A DNA stretch of 6,443 bases, taken from assembly GCA_019309945.1 (NCBI GenBank), contig JAFDFH010000148.1, forward strand, positions 1 to 6,443. Direction: 5' to 3'. The notes under the pieces are model-generated. The model saw only the letters and a list, made by a program, of their open reading frames with translations, was not told the DNA's origin and ran no database searches. The DNA is from Deltaproteobacteria bacterium (lineage in GTDB: Bacteria; Desulfobacterota; Desulfobacteria; Desulfobacterales; JAFDFH01). Numbering within the stretch: the first letter of the stretch is position 1; every line of letters begins with the position of its first letter. Positions 1-6,012 of this stretch are shown piece after piece. The position numbers and the translations under genes are program-made.

Positions 1-118
1 CCTTATATATCCATGGTTGTCTTTCTTACTTTGGGAGTTTTGCTGTTATTCCATATATCTCTAAACAGAGTTCGTATGACTTTTGCCAGACTTTCAAATC
101 TTTGTAATTCTTTAGCAT
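1..118 (-). pseudogene. Broken four-helix-bundle protein gene (S23/IVP family), 5' part with internal deletion
   Basis: From ATG at 118 the minus strand encodes MLKNYKDLKVWQKSYELC and on to KLPK, then TAA at 28-26 (30 codons). This is the usual N-terminus of small (~120 aa) four-helix-bundle proteins related to the product of 23S rRNA intervening sequences. Directly after KLPK, the next frame reads RKTTMD and the third frame then reads YIR, which is the family's RKTT-D-YIR segment that normally lies about 27 residues further on. The gene has therefore lost the block carrying the first loop and the 'SIPSNIAEGYG'-type motif, with a frame change at the junction and a second 1-nt change after MD. 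The rest lies beyond the left edge. Function of intact members is unclear. The family call rests on remembered consensus, not on a search. Confidence 0.7.
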
Positions 119-122
119 TTTT

Positions 123-144
123 ATCCGCCTGTTCTGTGGCGGAT
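123..144 (-). repeat. Hairpin just upstream of the four-helix-bundle remnant
   Basis: ATCCGCC (123-129) and GGCGGAT (138-144) form a perfect 7-bp stem with an 8-nt loop. On the minus strand it ends 4 nt before the ATG at 118, where a ribosome binding site would normally lie, so it may have been a translational or repeat-unit structure. There is no T-run for a terminator. Confidence 0.55.
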
Positions 145-150
145 CACTCG

Positions 151-182
151 AATCCTTGAATCCTCAACCCCTTGCACCCTCT
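151..182. repeat. Degenerate 8-bp periodic tract
   Basis: The plus strand reads as four consecutive octamers: AATCCTTG, AATCCTCA, ACCCCTTG, CACCCTCT. Each keeps a CCT or CCC core at the same phase. This is a decayed short tandem repeat sitting in the leader of the four-helix-bundle remnant. Confidence 0.5.
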
Positions 183-379
183 GGGACCACACCTGTTCAG
201 TTGGAAAAAACCCACTTATTTTGCCTTAATTAACTACAACTAATCGGGAGAGGATCTAAAAAATTAAACCCTATCACTTTGAACCTGCGTGTCGTCTTCG
301 ATGCCTGAGCACCCTGCCGTTCAATACGCAAGAGGACAAGGGGGATTAACTTGTCACGAGGTTTCAGAGCGGGAAAACC

Positions 380-530
380 GGGACATCCGTAAATACCTAA
401 ACAGTTGATAGCAGATAGCATTAAACGATTTTCACAATACATTTTATCGTTCAAATTCCACACTTTAAAGTTAAGATATCAACAAGTTAGACGATGACCA
501 AAATGTTATTTACGCATTTATAGATGTCCC
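380..530. repeat. Candidate small REP/MITE-like element bounded by imperfect inverted repeats
   Basis: GGGACATCCGTAAAT on the plus strand from 380 and GGGACATCTATAAAT on the minus strand from 530 match at 13 of 15 positions. Extending inward to 24 nt gives 19 of 24 (380-403 against 530-507). The ends face each other and enclose 151 bp that contain a further 6-bp stem (AACGAT 424-429, ATCGTT 446-451). From memory, GGGACATC-type sequences flank REP-associated (Y1-type) transposase genes in several proteobacterial groups; no transposase is present, so this would be a non-autonomous or decayed unit. Confidence 0.45.
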
Positions 531-536
531 TATATC

Positions 537-3113
537 TTACACTGTCAATCCCCGATAGACCTTCGGAAGAATATTCGGCAACTCGCTTGGTTTTTTGACC
601 ACCAGATAGTTATCTCCGGCACACATGTCAAAAAGATAATCGTTGCCTGCCAGATCGACGGTAACCATAAACGGATGGATATTTTTCCGGCGGGCTTCCT
701 TGAGGGCAACCATGGTGTCGTGTACTCCGTACTCATGGCCCATTAGGTCCGGACCATAATCGTAATCTTGGGGATACCCGTCGCTTAGTAAAATGAGCAC
801 CTTCAAACGACAGCCTGTTTGGGTCAGTTTTGTTTGGGCATGGCGAACGGCCGGACCCATTCGGGTGCTGGTCCGGGGCTTCAAAGCCCCTATCCGACAT
901 CTGATACGTTCGTCGTACGGATCTGAAAAATCCTTGATGATCAAAAATTCCACATTGTCGCGCCCGCTGCTCGAAAATCCGTATATGGCGTACTCATCCC
1001 CTATGCCTTCTAAAGCTTCTGCCATGACGATCAAGGCTTCCCGCTCAATGTCGAGCACCCGTTTACTCTCGCTGTTTGAAGGTCGAGGGCTCTGCTTTTC
1101 AAGGCCTGATATGGGGGGGGAATCTGGAAACGCACCAGCGAACCCATCGATTAAACTATCCCCAGAAGACTTCGGTGACTCTTTGAGGGACTTTCTAGTT
1201 GAGGCACTCAAATCCAAAAGAAATACGGTTGCCACATCGCGAACTCTTCGTTTCCGTTGCTTGTATATTTGATCTGTAGACGTCAGGCCGGCTCTGCGTT
1301 CGATAATCCTCTCAATGGCGCTGTTCAGATCGATTTCATCACCATTGGGCAAGCGTCTGATCCAACGAAACATCGACGGTCGTATCCATTGGAAATTTCG
1401 CCGGACGACAGATATGAGGTCAGCCCGCTCCCCTTTGATCCGGGTTACCAGATCACTGGATTCACCCTTTACCGCGAACTCTCGAACAATGCACCAACGT
1501 GGCCGGTAATCGCCGATCAGATAATCCCACTCGTCATAATAATGCACTTTGACCGGGTCGAGTTCAGCCGGCCTGCCAGATCGCATCCGCTGATGAAAAT
1601 CGGTCAACCTGAAGTTTTCCTCGAAAGGGGCCTTTTCATTCCTCTCCATGACCGGGTCGTCGAGGTTGTTGAGGATCAGACCTGGCGAAACGCCTGCCAT
1701 CTCGGCAATCATTGGATGGAGCATGATCTTTGCCCCTCTTTTGATCAGCTTTGATAATATGTCCGTAGTTAGAGGTGCATCGGCTTCCGAGATCTTTGAT
1801 TTCAACTCATGTAACATTTCAACGGTCAGCTCCAACTGAACCTGGTTTGGATTGGTCTGCCCCCGGTAAAAGACCGGCTGTGCCTTTTGATAGCGATTTT
1901 TATCATGATCCGGTAGGCCTGGATCTGTCGATGGTGTTCGGGTTTTCTGCTCGTATAAGCTCCTGGCCACGTTGTCAAAGACATCCGAAATCGATACAAA
2001 CTCCGCATGAAAGTTCAACAGGTTACTTATTTGTTCATAGATTCTAACCGTTGCGACTGCGGATTCGGTGACTGTCGCGCCTGGCGTGAAGATCCGTGAT
2101 AGTGTACCCATGATTTTTTCTGCAAATGGATGCCATGAGTCGGGAATGGTGTTGTCTAACCGCCGCCTAATGGAACATCGAATGAGAACTTCCACTCCTG
2201 CCTCGAGCGGCGGTAGGGCTGCCGGGTTGGGTCGTTCTTTGAGGGATTCATGGCCAGCACGTTCAATAAGAGGGGCTAAGCCGCGATATTTCTTTTCCAA
2301 GAGGAAATCTATCCGACCATCTTCAATGGCAAAAAAAATATCCCGGGCAAACCACGGGTCATTGAACAGACGAAAAAAAATACCATAGTGGGAAGCTATA
2401 GCAAAATCGTTCGTTCGGGACCACGGCATAGCGGATAAGCCGGGATGGTCCCGCAACTTGTTTATATCCAGATCGAAAGTTCCAAACTCGATGTACCCGG
2501 CCTGGTGAGCGGCCAAGACCTTGTATTCTTCAAAATTGGCTTGGTAAGTGAGGTGTCTGTTTAGGTTCTCGGGAAGGAATATCGTACGTCCATCTGTCAA
2601 TGGATACTGTCGGGTTTCCCTGCCAAATTTATTTAGCGCATCGACCAGGCTCTTGACCCTGAGGGGTTTTTCAGCCATGGCAGTGCAATAGAGCTGCAAC
2701 ACCCCGATGACATCGCTAATGTGAATCGTATTCCGATACTTCTTAAAGGCGGACAAGCCGGTCTGTGACTCGAGGCGGAAAAAGGCAATCGCCGCGTCCG
2801 GATTGGTTCGTCCGATAGCCCGGCCCTGGGCGACAAAGGCGCTCAGGTCTTCTTCCTTCAAGCGACATACGAGTTCGGCACCACTGCAAAAGAATGCCTC
2901 GGCTATTCGGGGTATGTCGGACAAACCTGTGGCATCTTTTAGCAAGGCGGCCTGATGGGAACGGCGCAGCGGGTTCAGAATCGTCTCCGCTTGATCTGCG
3001 CAATTCCGGGCCGCTTTTCGATCTGAGCGGGCTATGATTTCCAAGAATCTTTGCAACAAGCTTCGGACCGGATCGTGAAACCCCGCCAATAATTCGACCA
3101 ATCGCTTTTTCAA
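537..3113 (-). CDS. VWA/MIDAS-domain protein, CbbO/NorD type, partner of the AAA+ ATPase
   Basis: An 858-aa cytoplasmic protein with a long, mostly helical N-terminal region (about 1-620) and a C-terminal von Willebrand factor A domain (about 628-858). The MIDAS metal site is complete: DLSAS (D634, S636, S638), T750 in STRMGPA and D778 in LLSDGYP. YGFSSSGRDNVEF (711-723) and KDFSDPYDERI also match the CbbO/NorD signature. Residues about 640-684 form a Ser/Pro-rich, probably disordered insertion between the first MIDAS motif and the next helix. Known CbbO and NorD proteins use the VWA domain to link their AAA+ partner to the client enzyme. At 858 aa it is longer than typical NorD (about 640) and nearer CbbO. 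The start is uncertain: the frame has a TGA at 3122-3120, so translation must begin downstream of it, most likely at TTG 3113, which has only a weak purine-rich site (GAAAG). Coupling to the ATPase gene 29 nt upstream is likely. Confidence 0.88.
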   Translation of the reverse strand: MKKRLVELLAGFHDPVRSLLQRFLEIIARSDRKAARNCADQAETILNPLRRSHQAALLKDATGLSDIPRIAEAFFCSGAELVCRLKEEDLSAFVAQGRAIGRTNPDAAIAFFRLESQTGLSAFKKYRNTIHISDVIGVLQLYCTAMAEKPLRVKSLVDALNKFGRETRQYPLTDGRTIFLPENLNRHLTYQANFEEYKVLAAHQAGYIEFGTFDLDINKLRDHPGLSAMPWSRTNDFAIASHYGIFFRLFNDPWFARDIFFAIEDGRIDFLLEKKYRGLAPLIERAGHESLKERPNPAALPPLEAGVEVLIRCSIRRRLDNTIPDSWHPFAEKIMGTLSRIFTPGATVTESAVATVRIYEQISNLLNFHAEFVSISDVFDNVARSLYEQKTRTPSTDPGLPDHDKNRYQKAQPVFYRGQTNPNQVQLELTVEMLHELKSKISEADAPLTTDILSKLIKRGAKIMLHPMIAEMAGVSPGLILNNLDDPVMERNEKAPFEENFRLTDFHQRMRSGRPAELDPVKVHYYDEWDYLIGDYRPRWCIVREFAVKGESSDLVTRIKGERADLISVVRRNFQWIRPSMFRWIRRLPNGDEIDLNSAIERIIERRAGLTSTDQIYKQRKRRVRDVATVFLLDLSASTRKSLKESPKSSGDSLIDGFAGAFPDSPPISGLEKQSPRPSNSESKRVLDIEREALIVMAEALEGIGDEYAIYGFSSSGRDNVEFLIIKDFSDPYDERIRCRIGALKPRTSTRMGPAVRHAQTKLTQTGCRLKVLILLSDGYPQDYDYGPDLMGHEYGVHDTMVALKEARRKNIHPFMVTVDLAGNDYLFDMCAGDNYLVVKKPSELPNILPKVYRGLTV

Positions 3114-3142
3114 CGTCTTTCAACCGTTGGATAGACCAGACT

Positions 3143-4018
3143 TCATTTATCAAAAATGCTATGGATTATTTCTTGTACCGCCCGTTCAGTTTCCGGATCA
3201 TCCGTAATTGATTTGGCCACGGTCAACTCGCAGGCCCGGCGGGAGGCAATCCCGGATAAAATCAATTGGCCGGCATAGATCAGTAGGCGGGTACTCACAC
3301 CTTCTTCAAGACCAAGGTCTTTAAGGCGGCGCACCTTTTTGCCCAACAGGGCCAGATCTCCGGCTGTAGCAGAATCCACGCCGCTTTCATGAGCGATAAT
3401 CGGTGCCTCCATCTCCTCCGGGGGATAATCGAATTCGATGGTCAAGAAACGCTGACGCGTACTGTGCTTGAGATTTTTCAACACACTCTGATAGCCGGGA
3501 TTATAGGAGATAACAAGGAGGAAATTTTCATGGGCATCGATCACCTGCCCCTTTTTTTCAATGGATAATATGCGCCGGTAATCCGATAGTGGATGGATAA
3601 GGACTGTCGTGTCCTTGCGGGCCTCAACGATCTCATCAAGATAACAGATCGCCCCGTACTTGACCGCGCGGGTCAATGGTCCGTCTATCCAAACCGTCTC
3701 CTCGCCAAGCAAAAGATACCGGCCGATCAGATCGCTGGCGCTTAAGTCTTCATGGCATGAAACCGTGATTAAAGAGGCGGTTGGTTTTTCTCCGGTTTGA
3801 ATATCCTCTTTTTGAAGATGATAGGCCATGTATTCTAAGAACCGGGTCTTTCCGCAACCTGTAGGGCCTTTTAACAGCACAGGCATCCGCAGGGAATATG
3901 CTGTCCGAAATATTTCTACCTCATCGAGGATGGGAAGATAGTAAGGTTCTTCCGAAAAGAAATGATCTTCGAAGAAACGTTCGACTCCCGTAAATTGCTT
4001 TTTCCCATTTTCCTTCAT
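3143..4018 (-). CDS. MoxR-type AAA+ ATPase of the CbbQ/NirQ/NorQ family
   Basis: A 291-aa AAA+ ATPase. Visible motifs are Walker A GPTGCGKT (51-58), the family segment HEDLSASDLIGRYLL (89-103), DGPLTRAVKYGAICYLDE (112-129, Walker B with D128/E129), sensor-1 region SYNPGYQS (171-178, N173), STRQRF (186-191, likely arginine finger) and GVSTRLLIYA (240-249, sensor 2), followed by the short CbbQ-type C-terminal domain with ITDD at 271-274. The match to CbbQ and NorQ is close along the whole length; the N-terminal ~20 residues are variable. In this family a hexameric ATPase works with a VWA partner to remodel a metalloenzyme: Rubisco for CbbQ-CbbO, nitric oxide reductase for NorQ-NorD. The partner follows 29 nt downstream. 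No Rubisco or norCB genes are in the window, so the client is open and I give no symbol. The start is supported by an AGGGG site. Confidence 0.93.
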   Translation of the reverse strand: MKENGKKQFTGVERFFEDHFFSEEPYYLPILDEVEIFRTAYSLRMPVLLKGPTGCGKTRFLEYMAYHLQKEDIQTGEKPTASLITVSCHEDLSASDLIGRYLLLGEETVWIDGPLTRAVKYGAICYLDEIVEARKDTTVLIHPLSDYRRILSIEKKGQVIDAHENFLLVISYNPGYQSVLKNLKHSTRQRFLTIEFDYPPEEMEAPIIAHESGVDSATAGDLALLGKKVRRLKDLGLEEGVSTRLLIYAGQLILSGIASRRACELTVAKSITDDPETERAVQEIIHSIFDK

Positions 4019-4024
4019 ATGAAA

Positions 4025-4029
4025 CCCCT
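4025..4029 (-). promoter_or_regulatory. Shine-Dalgarno of the AAA+ ATPase gene
   Basis: AGGGG on the minus strand ends 6 nt before the ATG at 4018 and supports that start codon. Confidence 0.6.
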
Positions 4030-4105
4030 ATTCAGTGAAGAGAATCTAAACATAGGACCAGAGGGTCGGATTTAATCCAATAACCACTGAAAATAATTCC
4101 AAGCA

Positions 4106-4135
4106 GTAATACGTCATGGTTCATGGTTTTCGCAA
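4106..4135 (-). promoter_or_regulatory. Weak candidate sigma70-type promoter for the AAA+/VWA genes
   Basis: On the minus strand TTGCGA (4135-4130) and TATTAC (4111-4106) are separated by 18 nt, about 90 nt upstream of the AAA+ start. The tandem TCATGGT heptamers lie inside the spacer of this promoter. Both boxes are imperfect and such matches arise by chance, so this is only a suggestion. Confidence 0.2.
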
Positions 4136-4208
4136 TAGATGGTATGAATATGTTTAGCGGCGGCGTGTAACGCCATTTTCGAAGCAATTTGCCGGAAATT
4201 CGCACAAA

Positions 4209-4502
4209 TTACGAATAGAGTTTTGGAATAGAAACGGAATCGATCGACTTCAGAAAGGTATCCGCATCCTTCCGACTCTTAATAATATAAACCAATCGTC
4301 CTTGAAAATGGGTTAGATCCGCACAGGTCGTGCCGCAACCCTGTATCGCCAGTATCAAATCCAGGTCTTCGCTTTCCGGAGAAAGAAAGTCAGCTTTGTT
4401 TTGAAGGCGCTTTTCAATATATTTAACCAGGGCCACCCGGTCATATTCCGGATTGCACCCGCCACAATATTTGATGCCGATTTTGAGCTTATTCAATACC
4501 AC
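4209..4502 (-). CDS. Small four-cysteine protein (CGGCNP motif), unknown function
   Basis: A 97-aa soluble protein whose role I do not recognise. It starts IKYCGGCNPEYDR (C13, C16), continues with a short helix-like segment and an acidic stretch, then AIQGCGTTCADL (C56, C60), and ends in a hydrophobic strand RLVYIIK. Two close cysteine pairs, CxxC and CxxxC, could bind a metal or Fe-S cluster or act as a redox pair; this is inference. No signal peptide or membrane segment is visible. The likely start is GTG at 4502, giving a 14-nt overlap with the abfD stop; a TTG at 4496 is an alternative. No clear Shine-Dalgarno precedes either, so translational coupling to abfD is likely. The overlap ties its function to the dehydratase, for example cluster delivery, electron transfer or a small subunit. 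It resembles 'CGGC domain' proteins in name motif only; homology is not established. Confidence 0.75.
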   Translation of the reverse strand: MVLNKLKIGIKYCGGCNPEYDRVALVKYIEKRLQNKADFLSPESEDLDLILAIQGCGTTCADLTHFQGRLVYIIKSRKDADTFLKSIDSVSIPKLYS

Positions 4503-5934
4503 TGATCTTTTTCGCGGCCGCCTGTTTCAAGTTCATTTGCACCAAACGGGAAATCATGATCCGCTGGGCCTGCGGAGAGCCCGCCCCGTGCATGGATTCC
4601 GTTAGATAACCGACAGCGCCGGCGCCCAGGGTGATGTTTTCTATCAGCCTTAGGATACGCATCCGATCCTCGGTGGGAATATTCGGGTTGGCCTTTAGAT
4701 ATTTCTGGATCCATTTCCCGGTTTCCGGGGAGCGCAGGTCCTGCTCCGACGGCATGGTCACCATCAGACCGCCGGCTACATCCTGGGCGAGCCGCGCAAT
4801 CTCATAGGGAAAACGGGTGACATTTTGTTTGTGCACATTGGCCAGCAGGGAATTGACGGCATAAGTACCGTTCGGTTCGCGATGCCCTTCGGACGCACAG
4901 GCAATACAGCCGCAATAAAGGGTTTCGTTCAAATGATTCATTTCGATGATTTTATCCTTCACGTGGGAAGCCTTTTCAACGCCGTTATACTCGGCCGCGG
5001 TTTGAACCGCACCGATGAGTACATCTCCCACCCCGACCTTGCAGGCGTAACTCTGCCGATGGTAGGAAGCGAATTTTTCGACCAACTGGCCGGCAAATTC
5101 AAATTCCTTATACATGAAAACGCGCTCCCACGGGACGAACACATTATCTAAAACCACCAGGGCTTCATGTCCCCCGAATAACTGGTTGCCCACATCCATG
5201 GTAGTCGGCTCCAATTTACGGGTATCGCAGGATTGGCGCCCCATAATGTAAATGATCCCTTCGGCGTCGCTCGGCAAGGCAAAGGCAACGGCGTATTCTG
5301 CATCATCTTCCCGCATGGCCATCGTCGGCATCACGATAATCTCATGGGAATTCACGGCACCGGTTTGATGGGCCTTGGCGCCCCGGACAACAATACCGTC
5401 CGTCTTCTCTTCCACCACGTGCACGAAAAGATCGGGATCTTCCTGTTTGTGGGGCGGGAGACTGCGGTCACCCTTGGGATCGGTCATGGCACCGTCACAG
5501 GTCAGATCATTTTCCTGCACATATTGCAGATATTTCATAAACCGCTGATAATATTCGGTACCGTTTTTCGCATCGATGTCATAGGTGACGATGGAAAGGG
5601 CGTTCAAGGCATCCATGCCGACACAGCGCTGAAAGCAGCAGCCGGTTTCACGGCCCAGCAAACGACCCATTTTACTTTTCTTCACCAGATCTTCGATGCT
5701 CTGGTGGATATGGGTAAAGCGATTGATCTTTTTACCCGTTATATGGGATGTTGCCGTCATAATGTCTTCAAATTCCGGGCGCAGCGCCAAATCGTATGTC
5801 TTCGCAAGGGCTCGCATGGACGGGCGAATAATCGGATGATCGACCGGATTGCCGATCCGCTCACCGAATAAATAAACCAGCAGATTTAAATCCCGAAGGC
5901 TTTCTTCGTATTGTTCCGACGTCATCAGAGGCAT
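4489..5934 (-). CDS. abfD: 4-hydroxybutyryl-CoA dehydratase (FAD, [4Fe-4S])
   Basis: A 481-aa homologue of AbfD from Clostridium aminobutyricum, in the HpaB/acyl-CoA-dehydrogenase-like fold. AbfD converts 4-hydroxybutyryl-CoA to crotonyl-CoA through a ketyl radical, with FAD and an unusual [4Fe-4S] cluster, as an oxygen-sensitive cytosolic homotetramer. From memory of the AbfD sequence, the match runs end to end: RPS near 37-39, CFQRCVGMDA with C100 and C104 (AbfD C99, C103), DGAMTDPKGDR 147-157, RGAKAHQTG 184-192 with T191, FGGHEALVV with E257, YHRQSYACKVG with H292, Y296, C298 and K299, NETLY 336-340, RFPYE 374-378, and TESMHGAGSPQAQRIM with E446. All four presumed cluster ligands (C100, C104, H292, C298) are present, but H292 to C298 is one residue closer than H292 to C299 in AbfD. 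The start is set by a strong AAGGAGA. It lies between a carboxyltransferase and an overlapping small Cys-rich gene. The family is certain; the exact substrate is less so because vinylacetyl-CoA isomerase activity and related homologues exist. Confidence 0.92.
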   Translation of the reverse strand: MPLMTSEQYEESLRDLNLLVYLFGERIGNPVDHPIIRPSMRALAKTYDLALRPEFEDIMTATSHITGKKINRFTHIHQSIEDLVKKSKMGRLLGRETGCCFQRCVGMDALNALSIVTYDIDAKNGTEYYQRFMKYLQYVQENDLTCDGAMTDPKGDRSLPPHKQEDPDLFVHVVEEKTDGIVVRGAKAHQTGAVNSHEIIVMPTMAMREDDAEYAVAFALPSDAEGIIYIMGRQSCDTRKLEPTTMDVGNQLFGGHEALVVLDNVFVPWERVFMYKEFEFAGQLVEKFASYHRQSYACKVGVGDVLIGAVQTAAEYNGVEKASHVKDKIIEMNHLNETLYCGCIACASEGHREPNGTYAVNSLLANVHKQNVTRFPYEIARLAQDVAGGLMVTMPSEQDLRSPETGKWIQKYLKANPNIPTEDRMRILRLIENITLGAGAVGYLTESMHGAGSPQAQRIMISRLVQMNLKQAAAKKISGIE

Positions 5935-5940
5935 GGGAAA

Positions 5941-5947
5941 TCTCCTT
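5941..5947 (-). promoter_or_regulatory. Strong Shine-Dalgarno of the dehydratase gene
   Basis: On the minus strand AAGGAGA sits 6 nt before the ATG at 5934. It fixes the start of the 481-aa dehydratase and excludes the internal ATG three codons later. It is the clearest ribosome binding site in the window. Confidence 0.8.
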
Positions 5948-6012
5948 TTTGAAAATAAAAATTCTGTTTAAACTTCGGTGACCCATTTATCAAGCTTTTC
6001 TCAAGATAGGCA

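Larger units (their letters stand above)
119..536. other. Non-coding, repeat-rich intergenic stretch
   Basis: About 420 bases downstream of the VWA gene without a credible intact gene. Contents from right to left: an AT-rich stretch with no clear rho-independent terminator, an inverted repeat pair at 380-403 and 507-530, a 77-codon minus-strand open frame (463-230) without start-site support, an 8-bp-periodic tract (151-182) and a hairpin (123-144) just before the four-helix-bundle remnant. The base composition is more AT-rich than in the genes. It reads as debris of small mobile or repeated elements. Confidence 0.6.
4019..4208. other. 190-nt spacer between the dehydratase module and the AAA+/VWA pair
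   Basis: No ORF is credible here. The spacer holds a short perfect inverted repeat (GGCGT, 3-nt loop, ACGCC at 4162-4174) without a T-run, a tandem 7-bp repeat TCATGGT at 4114-4127, and a weak sigma70-like promoter reading toward the AAA+ gene. The gap is long enough that the ATPase genes may have their own promoter, but readthrough from abfD is not excluded. Confidence 0.5.

Noticed and set aside
230..463. 77-codon open frame on the minus strand with a plausible-looking protein (PGFPALKPRDK)
   Set aside because: No Shine-Dalgarno, no recognised domain, and it crosses the inner part of the inverted repeat at 380-403. It may be a translated piece of a dispersed repeat, so I do not call it a gene.
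793..1754. Plus-strand open frames opposite the VWA gene
   Set aside because: They are antisense to the MIDAS-containing and preceding segments of a clear protein and contain no recognisable motif.
2743..3153. 136-codon minus-strand frame overlapping the ATPase stop and the VWA N-terminus
   Set aside because: It starts closer to the ATPase gene, but its sequence is Arg/Pro-rich shadow, whereas the other frame continues smoothly into the CbbO/NorD protein.
4162..4174. Rho-independent terminator after the four-Cys gene
   Set aside because: The stem is only 5 bp and no T-run follows on the minus strand.
4170..4200. Possible sigma54 promoter (CCGGCAAATTGCTT on the minus strand)
   Set aside because: The GG to GC spacing is 6 nt instead of the required 10, so it does not fit the -24/-12 pattern.
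5233..5871. Long plus-strand open frame (212 codons) opposite abfD
   Set aside because: It is the antisense of a strongly conserved coding region, its His/Phe-rich composition is typical of a shadow frame, and it lacks a start signal.
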